From Bacteroides sp. AN502(2024) (lineage in GTDB: Bacteria > Bacteroidota > Bacteroidia > Bacteroidales > Bacteroidaceae), in NCBI RefSeq assembly GCF_041227145.1, contig NZ_JBGFSP010000012.1, positions 124,001 through 188,000 on the forward strand: a DNA stretch of 64,000 bases. The letters are read 5' to 3'. Below the pieces are notes generated by a model that did no database searches, was not told where the DNA came from, and was given only the letters and a program-made list of their open reading frames with translations. Below are positions 43,226 through 53,388 of this stretch, in pieces. The stretch's first letter is position 1. Every line of letters begins with the position of its first letter. A program made the position numbers and the translations under genes.

Positions 43226-44923
43226 TTATTTCCATCCCGGATTCTGCTCAAACTGAGTACATATATCCATTTCTTGTTGTGGTATTGGGAGCAATTCGTT
43301 TTTATTCTTCTTCGTATAATCAACGCATACATAGAATCCGTCCCCACCGCTATACCAGTTTACTAAGTCTTGGGCTGTCTGTCTGATACTTTCGTAATAG
43401 ATTCCCCAGCGAACCAAATCTTGGCGGCGGTGTCCTTCGAATGCCAGTTCATATGCGCGTTCATTGCGTACAGCCGATTGGAAATCTTTGTAAGACATAC
43501 CGGTGGATAGGTCTGAACGTGGATTATCAGTTTCTACCGGAAGTCCGAATCCGCGTCTGCGCACCATATTGATAGCTCTGTAGGCTTCTTCTGTCGGTCC
43601 TTGTTTCCATTCATTCAGAGCTTCTGCATACAAAAGCAGTACATCGGCATAACGTAAGATATACCAGTTGATATTAGAAAGGTTGGCATCAATCAGATAA
43701 TTAGCGCTACTGACATATTTTTCAGTGTCCCATTTTTGGGGACATACATTATCAATATATGATTTTTTTAATCCATCTTTTGCATCATCCAAAATAGCAT
43801 CTTCAATATTACCGCTGTTATTGATTGCAATTTTCACTCCATTTTCACCGGTATCTGTGGATTTGCCATATTTGTAATCGGCAAAAGACAGTCCCCATCT
43901 TCTATCGTTCTGACGCTCTTTCCAGTCACGTAAGAAAGTCGGTATGACACGCCAGTTACCTGCATTGCGGACACTTCTGATTCCGTTAGCCTGTACTCCG
44001 TTCCATTTACCGATACGTCCGCACGGGTCGTTGGCAGACACCCCTGTTACTGTCGGAGCATAGAAACTTACTTCAATCAGACTTTCTGCTTCGTTCCAAA
44101 TACCGTTACAGGTGTTTTTCCATAATTGTTCGTAATCATTAAGCAAATGATGTTTTCCGGATTCAACCAGAATTTTAGCTGTTTTTGCAGCATCTTCCCA
44201 TTTACTTGTATCGTGAATCGGATAACCGGCCCAAGTGGCATATACTTTACTTAACAAACCGAGAGCTGCCCCTTTAGAGAAACGGAAACTATTGTCTGAA
44301 CGTATATGATCATCGAGGGCGTAGGGCAGATTTTCGATGGCATATTTCAGATCTGCTTCTATAAACTTATATACATCTACCGGATCTGCCTGGGTGAAAG
44401 TGGATGGATGTAGGTGTGACTGGGCAGTGTTGGTAATTAGTGCTACATTACCGAACCAACGTACCAATTCAAAATAGTATAACGCGCGAAGGCAACGTGC
44501 TTCAGCCATGTAGATGGCAGCCGGCTTATAATTTTTTTCATCGTAATCTCCTATCCTTTGTTGCAGTGTCTCGATGAAGTTGTTTGCATCATAAATGGCA
44601 CTATACAAGTTGGCCCAGGTAGTTGCAATTTCGGTTTGAGAACTGGTATAAGCATTGGAGGGAATGAGGCGAAGACCGTCTGTACTGTTTCCTTGTACTT
44701 TTGCAATGTCACTGGGTATGGTGAAATACATGGATAGATGGAAACCATATATACCATCTTTTACCATATTGCGATATACACCCAAGAGTACATTTTCGGC
44801 TTCCTTCGCATTTTTCATATAGTTTGTTTTTTCAATTTCTGTATAACTGGTTTCATCCAGCGAGCAAGATGAAACAGTAATAGCACAAGCTAATGTGTAT
44901 AAATAGTATTTGAAATTTTTCAT
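43226..44923 (-). CDS. SusD-like glycan-binding lipoprotein
   Basis: A 565-residue outer-membrane lid protein that works with the SusC channel. The lipoprotein signal ends CAITVSSCS (lipobox near residue 20). SusD/RagB features include AEARCLRALYYFELVRWFG near residues 138-156 and the C-terminal RNERAYELAFEGHRRQDLVRWG. It lies 11 bases downstream of susC. It corresponds to BT4659 and would bind heparin/heparan oligosaccharides at the cell surface. Confidence 0.95.
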   Translation of the reverse strand: MKNFKYYLYTLACAITVSSCSLDETSYTEIEKTNYMKNAKEAENVLLGVYRNMVKDGIYGFHLSMYFTIPSDIAKVQGNSTDGLRLIPSNAYTSSQTEIATTWANLYSAIYDANNFIETLQQRIGDYDEKNYKPAAIYMAEARCLRALYYFELVRWFGNVALITNTAQSHLHPSTFTQADPVDVYKFIEADLKYAIENLPYALDDHIRSDNSFRFSKGAALGLLSKVYATWAGYPIHDTSKWEDAAKTAKILVESGKHHLLNDYEQLWKNTCNGIWNEAESLIEVSFYAPTVTGVSANDPCGRIGKWNGVQANGIRSVRNAGNWRVIPTFLRDWKERQNDRRWGLSFADYKYGKSTDTGENGVKIAINNSGNIEDAILDDAKDGLKKSYIDNVCPQKWDTEKYVSSANYLIDANLSNINWYILRYADVLLLYAEALNEWKQGPTEEAYRAINMVRRRGFGLPVETDNPRSDLSTGMSYKDFQSAVRNERAYELAFEGHRRQDLVRWGIYYESIRQTAQDLVNWYSGGDGFYVCVDYTKKNKNELLPIPQQEMDICTQFEQNPGWK

Positions 44924-44934
44924 TGTCTTTTTGT

Positions 44935-47900
44935 TTAGAATTGAACTTCTACGCCAAATGTGAATACTCTGCTCTTAGGATATGCTCCCCAATCGAATCC
45001 CGGCATAAGCGGACTGCTTTTCATATTTACCTCCGGGTCGTAACCGCTATATTTGGTAAAGCAGAATAAATTCTGAGCTGTACCGTATATACGTAAACGG
45101 TTTATGTATGCTTTTCTTGTCCATTTGTTGGGGAAGGTATATCCCAATGTTATATTTTTCAGACGAAGGAATGAACCGTCTTCAATAAAGCGTGAATATA
45201 ATTCATATTTGACATATCCTTTGGCAGAAGGAACACGATTGGAAGCATGTGTCGGAGTCCACCGGTCGGCAACTTCTGCCAGCTGGTTGCTACGCTCGTC
45301 TTGCGATTGTGTGTTGAACATACGTGTCGCATTATAAATGTCATTGCCGTATTGGAATTGGAACATGAAACTGAAATCAATGTTTTTATAATTGAAAGTG
45401 TTGGTAATACCGCCATACCAGTCGGGCTGTCCATTTCCGATTGTCGTACGGTCATCAGGAGTGATAACGCCATCCCCGTCCATATCTTTATATTTCACCA
45501 TACCGGGCACTACTGTTTTTCCTGCATGAGTGCTGATATCTGCTATTCCGGGTTTTAATCGCATCGTTCCGTCAGGAAGCAGGTTGAAATCGGAAGTTTG
45601 ATAAACACCGTCAAAAACATAACCGTACATCTGTCCAAGAGAAGAACCTACGATTGAAATATAGTCATTTCCGTTGAAATTACTATTGAACTTTGTTGCC
45701 GACTGTATGTAGGATGTTCCGCTTTGCAATTCTTTCAAGGTGTTTTTGATAAATGAAATATTAAAATCTGTTTGCCATGAGAAGTGGCGGGTCTTGATAT
45801 TCGTAGAATTCATATTCAGCTCAATACCTTTATTCTGAATTTTACCGATATTTTGCCATTGAGAGTTGAATCCTGTTACATAAGCTAATTTTTGTTCAAG
45901 CAACAGATCTTTCGTTTTTTTGATGAAGAAGTCTGCTGTAAGATTCAGACGATTTTCAAAAAGACCAAGATCGATACCTACATTGGCAGTGGTGGAACCC
46001 TCCCATTTTAAATCCTTATTAGCCAATTGCTTAGGACTTAAAACTGTGGCAAGCTGTTGACCGAGTCCGTATTTGGAGGAGGTATATAAATCCATAGACA
46101 AATAATTGGTGATACGGTCATTTCCTACTGTACCCCATCCCAGACGAAGTTTCAGGTTGGATATAGGGGTGATATCTTTCATGAATTGCTCCTCCGATAT
46201 ACGCCATGCCGCAGAGAATGACGGGAAATATCCCCATTTGTTTTTTGCAGAGAACACCGTGGAACCGTCCGCACGAATAGTTGCAGTGAGCAAATAGCGA
46301 TTGTCAAAACTGTAGTTGCCTCGTGCAAAGAAAGACAATTGTTTTTTATCGCTTCTGGATGTGGACACACTACTGGGGGTAGCACCGATTCCCAGGTTGT
46401 CATTGCCTAAATTGGCAAATGGGAAATCTTTTGCTTGACCGTACAGTAGTTCGGAGCTTCTGAATACGAACTCGTGTCCTAACATCATATCAAGTGAGTG
46501 TTTCTTATTGATTTTCTTTTTATAGGTTAATGTGTTACTACTCTGCCAACGTAGCTCTTTCTGCATTTGCGTGGAACCATATACACCACCGCTTCGGTAA
46601 GCTTGGCTGGATTCTTCGCCATAAAAAAGGTCTCTTCGGGTATTCGTCGTATTGTAAGTGGCCGCAGCCTTAAACGTGAGATCTTTCATTAATTTTATAG
46701 TTAATGAAGCGTTGATACCCCATAATTCAGATTGTCTTCTATCTTTAACTGCTTCTGCTTGTTTAATAGGATTAATTTGTGAATAAGTGGCGTTTTCACT
46801 TAGTTCCAATGGGTCGAATACCGAGTTTAAAAGTTCCTCATTGGTTACATGGTTACCACCGGTAGGACGGAAGCGCAATATGTTGGAAAGCATATTTAAT
46901 GTCCCACCTGTTCCGGAGGTACCGATACCTTCTTTCACAGTGTTGGCATAGTTGACAGTGGCATCGAAAGTGATGGACTTGTTGATTTTTTGATTGATAC
47001 GCAGTTTTCCGGTATTTTTCTTGTAACCACTGTTTTTAAAGATACCGTTTTCATCAAAATGTGAGAATGAAGCAGCATATTTAGTATCCTTGGTACCGCC
47101 GCTGATACTAAAATCATGATTTTGTGACCATGTAGGTTGGAACGATTCGCTTTGCCAATCAATTCCGGAATCGTTTACATAATCTTCTAAAGTTTGATGA
47201 CGATAGGGGACGCCGTCTGAATCATTCCCTTCCTGGTAGTATGTCGTTTCATACTTGTTAGGATTGAGCTCTGTTTGTAATGCCACAAATTCATAAGTGC
47301 TGAGCATATCCAGCTTTTGAGGGATCTTCCGATAAGTTGCGGAACCGTTATAAGTAATCACAGGCTTCCCTTCTTTTCCTGATTTGGTGGTGACCAGAAT
47401 TACACCATTAGCTGCGCGTGCACCGTAGATGGCAGAAGCTGAGGCATCTTTGAGCACTTGCACTGATTCGATGTCCGAATTGGCAATGTGGTCAATTCCG
47501 CCAACTTCAAATCCGTCCACAATATAAAGTGGAGAAGAGTCACCGTTTACTGTGCCGACACCACGAATTTTAATATCGAAACCAGAGCCGGGAGTACCAT
47601 CGGATTGTGTGATTTGTACACCGGCAATTTGGCCTCCGAGAGCTTCGACCACAGAACCTGTTTTGAAGCCTTCGATGGATTTGGCTGCAACGGAAGATAC
47701 GGAACCTGTCAGGTCGCTTTTCTTCATGCTACCGTAGCCGACTACCACCACTTCATCCAGCATTGCATTATCCGGTTCCAATTTGATATTCAGGTTTCTT
47801 TGATTTTTGATTTTGATCTCCTGATTCTTATAACCGATATAACTGATAATCAATGTTGCATTATGATGGGCTTTGATGGAAAATTTTCCATCAAAGTCTG

Positions 47901-48087
47901 TCACAACTCCTTTTTGAGTATTCTTCACTTGGACGGTCGCTCCAATTAGTGGAGTCTCTGTCTCATCAATAACTACACCGTTGACTGTAATTTCCTGTCC
48001 GAATGTAGTCATTGCAATCAGGAGAACCAAAAGGGTGAGATACCCTTTTTTGCTCCATGTATTCACTATAGATTTATATGTATTCAT
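44935..48087 (-). CDS. SusC-like TonB-dependent transporter
   Basis: A 1050-residue outer-membrane beta-barrel importer. After a signal peptide (LLVLLIAMTTFGQ) comes a carboxypeptidase-regulatory-like domain (VNGVVIDETETPLIGATVQV), the TonB-box region (DEVVVVGYGSMKKSDLTGSV), the plug domain (VLKDASASAIYGARAANGVI) and the barrel ending in aromatic FGVEVQF. It corresponds to BT4660. It is the import gate for the heparin fragments, followed 11 bases later by the SusD partner. Confidence 0.97.
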   Translation of the reverse strand: MNTYKSIVNTWSKKGYLTLLVLLIAMTTFGQEITVNGVVIDETETPLIGATVQVKNTQKGVVTDFDGKFSIKAHHNATLIISYIGYKNQEIKIKNQRNLNIKLEPDNAMLDEVVVVGYGSMKKSDLTGSVSSVAAKSIEGFKTGSVVEALGGQIAGVQITQSDGTPGSGFDIKIRGVGTVNGDSSPLYIVDGFEVGGIDHIANSDIESVQVLKDASASAIYGARAANGVILVTTKSGKEGKPVITYNGSATYRKIPQKLDMLSTYEFVALQTELNPNKYETTYYQEGNDSDGVPYRHQTLEDYVNDSGIDWQSESFQPTWSQNHDFSISGGTKDTKYAASFSHFDENGIFKNSGYKKNTGKLRINQKINKSITFDATVNYANTVKEGIGTSGTGGTLNMLSNILRFRPTGGNHVTNEELLNSVFDPLELSENATYSQINPIKQAEAVKDRRQSELWGINASLTIKLMKDLTFKAAATYNTTNTRRDLFYGEESSQAYRSGGVYGSTQMQKELRWQSSNTLTYKKKINKKHSLDMMLGHEFVFRSSELLYGQAKDFPFANLGNDNLGIGATPSSVSTSRSDKKQLSFFARGNYSFDNRYLLTATIRADGSTVFSAKNKWGYFPSFSAAWRISEEQFMKDITPISNLKLRLGWGTVGNDRITNYLSMDLYTSSKYGLGQQLATVLSPKQLANKDLKWEGSTTANVGIDLGLFENRLNLTADFFIKKTKDLLLEQKLAYVTGFNSQWQNIGKIQNKGIELNMNSTNIKTRHFSWQTDFNISFIKNTLKELQSGTSYIQSATKFNSNFNGNDYISIVGSSLGQMYGYVFDGVYQTSDFNLLPDGTMRLKPGIADISTHAGKTVVPGMVKYKDMDGDGVITPDDRTTIGNGQPDWYGGITNTFNYKNIDFSFMFQFQYGNDIYNATRMFNTQSQDERSNQLAEVADRWTPTHASNRVPSAKGYVKYELYSRFIEDGSFLRLKNITLGYTFPNKWTRKAYINRLRIYGTAQNLFCFTKYSGYDPEVNMKSSPLMPGFDWGAYPKSRVFTFGVEVQF

Positions 48088-48106
48088 TATAAGATGTTTT
48101 TTATGA

Positions 48107-50275
48107 TTAGAATTTAGTGTCGAACCAGATGGCTATAGGGGATATCTGTTTCCCACCGCTGACATTTTTAGGATTTCCATCTTTTACAAATGTTATCTGC
48201 CCAATCATGACTCCATTGGCATAGCCTTGTTCATCTTGCCATTTATTGGGGTTAATGGTGATGGCACAATTCTTGGATGCATCCACATACCCTAGTTTTT
48301 TTGCCATACTGGATGTGTCGTCATAATATGATAACGGCCATTTTTGTCCGTAATTGGGAGTCTTGGGATCATAATATGAATTCCATAGTTTGTTCATGAA
48401 CGATGATGCTTTACTCGGTTGTCCATTAATATGCCCTTCCGGTCCGTTGATATTATAGTAGTTGAACGCTCTTCGATAATCAGCTACAAATAAACTGGGT
48501 TCTACACCGGAAATTGCAGGGGCTGTTGAAGTGCCGCCCGTACGTGGGTTTACTTGGAATACAAAGGGGGTGTAATTTACGGTTACTCCCTCTACGGCAC
48601 CTGCACAATGAATAAATACCGGAACTTTTATTGTGATTTCACCGGGTGTTCCTTTTCCGGTTGTTGCAGATATTAGTAACATGAAGACTTTTCCGTTAGT
48701 CCAACCTCCATTGAATGTAATTTTACCGTTATGATCAATTTCCGCATGGGGGATTCCCGTAGTTGCATCTTTGCCCATGGTAGATTCTTTGATTGCCCAG
48801 TTAACCTCTATGCCTTCCGGTATGTCCGAATCTGCCACGGAAATGGATAATTTAGATAACTCATTCTTTGTTGTTACTCTGTATTGACTTGCATAATTTC
48901 TTGCAGGAGATAAATTCAAATTGTTTCCCCAATGTACGTATGTGAAATAGTATGGATTTTTTTGTATGTTCAATTTAAAAGAAGTCTGTAGCTCGCTTTT
49001 ATTGTTTTTAGCTGATACAGTGATTGTATGCTCTCCTATAGGAATGTTATTCCCTTTTTTAGCAGATATGGTTCCCGTGGTAGGATCGATGCTTAAGTCG
49101 CTTAATCGGGAGTCAAGATTAACAAATGAGTATGTAACTTCATCACCTGTTATTTTATTGACGGGATGCTCAAAAGCGGCAGCCTGAATGATATTTTCCG
49201 TATTATTATAAGTAAATTCAGAAATAGGTGCGATATACTTAACTATGTTTATGGTATATGCATTATCAAAATCTTTGCTTCCATACTGGTTGGAAGCCGT
49301 AATCGATACATTGCAAGTTGTTCCGATTTCCAGTTTGTTATCAGCTGCCAATGTGATAATTCCGGTTGTAGGCTCAATACTTATCATCGAAGTCTGAGGG
49401 GTCGTAGATTTGATAGAATAAACCAATCCATCTGTAGAACCGATAAGTGCGGGGGCAGTTGATACATTTTGGGTGTTTTCTTCTGCTTTAACGGAGTTGG
49501 GAGTATAAGTTAAAGACAATGGCTGGGATGTTACATCTATTTCAATGGCATTCTCAAAAATACCCTCTTCCGATTCCTCATCCACAATTGCAGTGGTAAG
49601 TTTTAAATCAAGTACATATTTCCCTGGGGTGATATCGGATTTTCCTTTTGTAATGGAGATTGTTCCTTCATTTGAGATTTTGAAAAAGTCAAATTTCTCT
49701 ATTAATTCTCCATTCTTGCGTACGTTAGCGATGATATATTTTTTGATTGATATATGATTCCCGTCACTCTTTACCCGTGCTGTTGGTAGCTCTACCGTGC
49801 TTTCATTATTAATAATGTCGGCAAAGTCGACTTTTATTTTATTAGGATCAACATAGATTCCTTCAGGAATGGCTCTCATCATATTGATAGATATGATATC
49901 TTTGAATTCATAAAAACTCCCATTAGAACGGCAAGAGATGCTTAAAGCATATAAACCGACAGCGAGTTCTTTAGTTTCGGATATAGAAACAGCTCCTGTA
50001 TGGGGCTCTATCTGGAAACAATCAGTATCATATACTTCTCCATTGAGAGTGACACGGGTAATTGCAAAATCCGAGGGAGTTCCTCCGATATAAGTTGGTC
50101 CGGACATCTTAAAATTCATTGAGGGACCTATGTCGGTGACTCCGGCATAGAAGATTGCAAACTTTGTAGAGTCGGTTGTCTCAGGGTCTGTACACGAAAC
50201 ACCCGATATGCATAACCCTATCGTCATTAAGATTGCAACGAATCTTGAAGTCAGGTTTTGTAAATTTGATTTCAT
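48107..50275 (-). CDS. Surface glycan-binding lipoprotein of the heparin locus
   Basis: A 722-residue exported lipoprotein (signal ending GLCISGVSC). It is built from several repeated beta-sandwich domains; each contains an ITxxxG/ISxxTGxIS-type strand (EPHTGAVSIS, EPTTGIITLA, DPTTGTISAK), like tandem Ig/cadherin-type modules, and a C-terminal DUF4958-like region (SFMNKLWNSYYDPKTPNYGQ). It corresponds to BT4661 in position. It likely captures heparin chains at the surface for the SusCD pair. It is separated from the first PL12 gene by 22 bases and from susC by 19. Confidence 0.82.
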   Translation of the reverse strand: MKSNLQNLTSRFVAILMTIGLCISGVSCTDPETTDSTKFAIFYAGVTDIGPSMNFKMSGPTYIGGTPSDFAITRVTLNGEVYDTDCFQIEPHTGAVSISETKELAVGLYALSISCRSNGSFYEFKDIISINMMRAIPEGIYVDPNKIKVDFADIINNESTVELPTARVKSDGNHISIKKYIIANVRKNGELIEKFDFFKISNEGTISITKGKSDITPGKYVLDLKLTTAIVDEESEEGIFENAIEIDVTSQPLSLTYTPNSVKAEENTQNVSTAPALIGSTDGLVYSIKSTTPQTSMISIEPTTGIITLAADNKLEIGTTCNVSITASNQYGSKDFDNAYTINIVKYIAPISEFTYNNTENIIQAAAFEHPVNKITGDEVTYSFVNLDSRLSDLSIDPTTGTISAKKGNNIPIGEHTITVSAKNNKSELQTSFKLNIQKNPYYFTYVHWGNNLNLSPARNYASQYRVTTKNELSKLSISVADSDIPEGIEVNWAIKESTMGKDATTGIPHAEIDHNGKITFNGGWTNGKVFMLLISATTGKGTPGEITIKVPVFIHCAGAVEGVTVNYTPFVFQVNPRTGGTSTAPAISGVEPSLFVADYRRAFNYYNINGPEGHINGQPSKASSFMNKLWNSYYDPKTPNYGQKWPLSYYDDTSSMAKKLGYVDASKNCAITINPNKWQDEQGYANGVMIGQITFVKDGNPKNVSGGKQISPIAIWFDTKF

Positions 50276-50297
50276 TGTTCTTAGATCTGTTTATTGA

Positions 50298-52430
50298 TTA
50301 TAATGTATAGGATAACTCATATTTTTCAGCACCAATGTTCACTTCTACGGAAGCACCGTTTGCATGGAACGTACCGGCGTTCTCTTCATTGTTGTCTGTG
50401 AACCGGGCGTTTATAGGTAGCTTTTCAAGATCGGCTTCTTTCTCAAACGGACAAATAACGGTGATAAAACGTGCGGCTCCGTTGGCAGGTTTGGTAATGT
50501 TTACTTGGTAGAACCTACGCTGATGAGTTTTTTCTCCAAGTTTTTCAGAAATATATGCTGTATTGTTTTCTGCAGTGTATCCTTCGGTCGTTTCAACAAA
50601 CGTTTTGAATATCATATTGTTGCCATCTGTAAATAGGGTATGAGCCCCATATTGATGGTGGGCACTCTCATCGTCGATTACAACATTGTTTTTGTTGGGG
50701 CACAGTTTGAAGTTGAGGTTGACCGTAGGGGTGGAGCCTGTTCCATATCCTTCGTCTACAAGGACAAATGTTTTTTTGTCTCTGATGAAGAATACGGCGC
50801 GGCGGTGAGTCAGGTCACTGTATGATTGGTTTTCAGTGACGAGGATGTCCATATTGTTTTTACTTTCTTGCAATAGCAATCGTCCGTTCATATAGTTTTT
50901 AGCTATATCTTTTTTATTTCTTGTCATTGTGTTATGCATGACTGTAGCTGCAAATGCTGTACGGTCGGCGTTGCTTGAGCTTGTACCACCGTAGGAGTAC
51001 ACACCGGCATCCGGACAGAAATTGCGTCCTTTGTGATACAATCCGAATGTTCCGTTATCCGGTTGGCAGTGCCATTTGTTATCTGTATTTTTATTGTTTT
51101 TCAGAATCATCATCGTGGCATCTTTTTCCCATCCGCTGCGCAACATATAATAACCTGCCGCATCGTAAACTTGAACCAATTCCGTTGGCTTTGTTCCCTG
51201 CTTTCCTTCCGTTGCCATCCATCGTATTTCTTCATCTTCGGGGAACATCTCCATATATTTCTTCAGATTTTTCAATATGACACTTTTACTATATGAACTG
51301 GAACGTGTATCGTTGAAATTGTCAATTGTGTAATTGGGATAAATAATATCCATTACAAATCGAGATGCTTTTTTCAACAATTCTATATAATTGGAGGGGA
51401 ATAAGTGCAGTTTACCGTTGAGCATGGCTAGTTTATAGATATTATAGAACCCGTCAACTACTCCTATATGATAAGAAGGGTCCAATTCAACTTGCACTCC
51501 ATCTTCCAGGAACTGTGCTGTTACCTGTTCGCTGATTTTTTGTGAGCCTTCCGTCAACCATTCGGTTGAGTTCTTAAATTCAGGCATTAGCATACCAGCT
51601 GTGGTGACGGCTTGTACTTGGGTTACGTAAATATTGCTACCATCCGTGAAGTAATTTTTGCGGATACATTCCACTTCATCGGCGAATGCTGTCAGAAAAA
51701 TAGAAAGCCATTCGGGAGTAAAGTGGGCCGACTGGATGAAATAAGGTAAAATGTTTATTTGTGACAATACTCTTTCGGCCGGTTGAAGTCCATACCATTG
51801 TACGTTGTCTTTATTAACAGTACCATTTTCTGGGCATGGGAATGTGTTCAGCCAGTCGCTGTAAACAGCCATCCACGACTGAAAGTATTTCTCGTCTTGT
51901 TTCACTCTGTATGCTTTTGCTTGTGGAAGCATCCATTGATGACGGTGCTTCTGTGACTTGAACTCTTGATCTGTGATTTCAGCAGGGATAAAATCCCAGT
52001 CTATTTTTCCATCCTTTTTAAAAGAATAATAGATTTCATTTCCGGAGGCATCGGTTGATTCCTTGAAATTACGTACATAGAAACGAAAATCCAATGCTTG
52101 GTTTGCAATATTTTGTTCTGAAGCGGTAATACTCGGGTTCATCAAGTTGATATTCGGATTGTTGATCTCAGATCTGTTTCGATAGTATTCCAGCAATTCA
52201 TGTGCTGCATAATAATACTCATTGGCTTCATAATACGATTTTACTTTTTCTAATCCCGGATAGTCTAAATTGATAACCTCAAAGAGCCTTGCGTTCAGTA
52301 CATCGTTGGGCTTGTTGTCGGGGAGTAGTTCAATGTTTACACTGTTTCCTGTGGAAAGAATTTCATGATCATCGGTGCATCCAATAGTTGTAAATAAGGC
52401 ACAAATGCAAATAAAGAAGATGTTCTTCAT
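50298..52430 (-). CDS. PL12-family heparin lyase, first gene of the locus
   Basis: A 710-residue lyase related to the one at 39888 (shared NLDYPGLEKVKSYYEANEYY-type start, in parts FEVINLDYPGLEKV; WHCQPDNGTFGLYHKGRNF; FKSQKHRHQWMLPQAKAYR). The signal region MKNIFFICICALFTTIGC makes it a lipoprotein, so it may act at the cell surface, unlike the soluble second lyase. It corresponds to BT4662. The region upstream holds the likely operon promoter but no hybrid two-component regulator gene. Confidence 0.88.
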   Translation of the reverse strand: MKNIFFICICALFTTIGCTDDHEILSTGNSVNIELLPDNKPNDVLNARLFEVINLDYPGLEKVKSYYEANEYYYAAHELLEYYRNRSEINNPNINLMNPSITASEQNIANQALDFRFYVRNFKESTDASGNEIYYSFKKDGKIDWDFIPAEITDQEFKSQKHRHQWMLPQAKAYRVKQDEKYFQSWMAVYSDWLNTFPCPENGTVNKDNVQWYGLQPAERVLSQINILPYFIQSAHFTPEWLSIFLTAFADEVECIRKNYFTDGSNIYVTQVQAVTTAGMLMPEFKNSTEWLTEGSQKISEQVTAQFLEDGVQVELDPSYHIGVVDGFYNIYKLAMLNGKLHLFPSNYIELLKKASRFVMDIIYPNYTIDNFNDTRSSSYSKSVILKNLKKYMEMFPEDEEIRWMATEGKQGTKPTELVQVYDAAGYYMLRSGWEKDATMMILKNNKNTDNKWHCQPDNGTFGLYHKGRNFCPDAGVYSYGGTSSSNADRTAFAATVMHNTMTRNKKDIAKNYMNGRLLLQESKNNMDILVTENQSYSDLTHRRAVFFIRDKKTFVLVDEGYGTGSTPTVNLNFKLCPNKNNVVIDDESAHHQYGAHTLFTDGNNMIFKTFVETTEGYTAENNTAYISEKLGEKTHQRRFYQVNITKPANGAARFITVICPFEKEADLEKLPINARFTDNNEENAGTFHANGASVEVNIGAEKYELSYTL

Positions 52431-52464
52431 ACTTTATCAGGTTTTAATTATTATAAAGTTATTG

Positions 52465-52498
52465 TTTGCAAGTTGTTTGCAAATTCTTTGCAAATGTA
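52465..52498 (-). promoter_or_regulatory. Promoter region of the heparin locus with phased repeats
   Basis: The minus strand has a -7-like TACATTTG (52491-52498). Three copies of TTTGCAA on the + strand at 52465-52471, 52476-52482 and 52487-52493 are spaced exactly 11 bases apart, about one helical turn. They may bind a regulator or lie in the mRNA leader. Confidence 0.45.
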
Positions 52499-52630
52499 GG
52501 CTGTTTATTTCTGATTGGTAAGCAGTATTGTTCAGCCTTTGTTCAGAAATGATTTTTTTGATACTAAAATTGTTGAATCATATATTACTTCTGTTTAAAA
52601 GCCTGTTATTTTTGTATGTCTTCAGATGTT

Positions 52631-52888
52631 CTATCGGATGATTTTTAATCCAAAATAATTTTGGGAAGTATGGGTAATCGGGGAGATAATAAACTCCGGT
52701 TCTTCTCCTTTGGGGGAAATGAACACTTCTTCTCCTTTCTTTAAATCAATCCGGTAAGTATTGTTTTCGAGTGATTGTACAGTGAAGTTTCTTCCTCCTT
52801 TAAAGACAGGATTAACGATATCAGTCGTTATAATACAAGGTTCCCCTGCCAGACTTTTGATATGGATAAACTCTGTTTTATGATTCAT
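52631..52888 (-). pseudogene. Fragment resembling the C-terminus of a GH95-like protein
   Basis: An 85-residue frame reads FIHIKSLAGEPCIITTD and GGRNFTVQSLENNTYRIDLK, ending KKGEEVFISP plus a short tail. This resembles the C-terminal beta domain of GH95-type alpha-fucosidases or related hydrolases. It has no signal peptide and no catalytic domain. It lies between the heparin locus and an ATPase relic, where a regulator gene would be expected. A genuine small protein cannot be excluded. Confidence 0.45.
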
Positions 52889-53027
52889 CGTATTATTTTG
52901 TTTTGAGTGAATTGGGTACTTATTTAATAACGCTGTTTTATGTTTTGGGACCCAAAGATAGGGGAGAAAGCAGTCTTGTTGTTAATAGTTTTATCGAATA
53001 GTATATCAAATTTGTGTAATATTGTTC

Positions 53028-53205
53028 CTATAATAGAAATTCTTCCATATTTTCAGGAGTAATCACAGTGAAAGTTGCTTCCGGATAATTCTCAGAGAAA
53101 GCTCTGGGGAATTTGGCGGAGCGTTTAGGATTCCACTTAAATTCGTAAGTGGTTAGCTTTCCGTTTCCTTCTTCTACGAATATAGCCTCGTCTTTGGTTT
53201 AAGAA
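53028..53205 (-). pseudogene. C-terminal relic of a DUF4143 ATPase
   Basis: The minus strand reads DEAIFVEEGNGKLTTYEFKW and then AFSENYPEATFTVITPENME, ending FLL and TAG (53028-53030). This is the conserved end of Bacteroides DUF4143 ATPases (E-x-K nuclease-like motif in YEFKW). The rest of the gene is gone, and a MITE-like element lies right beside it. Confidence 0.7.
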
Positions 53206-53218
53206 CATTTTTTCTTCA

Positions 53219-53318
53219 AGAGGGTGTGTCATAATGCCTGAATATAAAGATTTACCCCTGCCACAGATAGCTATAGCAGGGGTCATTTCTTCAAAAAGGG
53301 AATTTTGACACACCCTCT
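53219..53318. mobile_element. MITE-like element, copy 3 (100 bp)
   Basis: Perfect 12-base terminal inverted repeats AGAGGGTGTGTC (53219-53230 and complement 53307-53318), extended imperfectly to about 20. A central hairpin ACCCCTGC/GCAGGGGT is present. The ends closely resemble those of the IS1182-family element in this window (GAAGGTGTGTC), so this may be its non-autonomous relative. Confidence 0.65.
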
Positions 53319-53388
53319 CTATTCCGTAAAAATCATGATATTCTTGGATTTACTTTTCTGGCTGTCTATTCTTAAAACTGCGGGAATC

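Noticed and set aside
52631..52888. Small intact gene as the missing heparin regulator
   Set aside because: The 85-residue product is a beta-rich hydrolase-like tail with no DNA-binding or sensor features.
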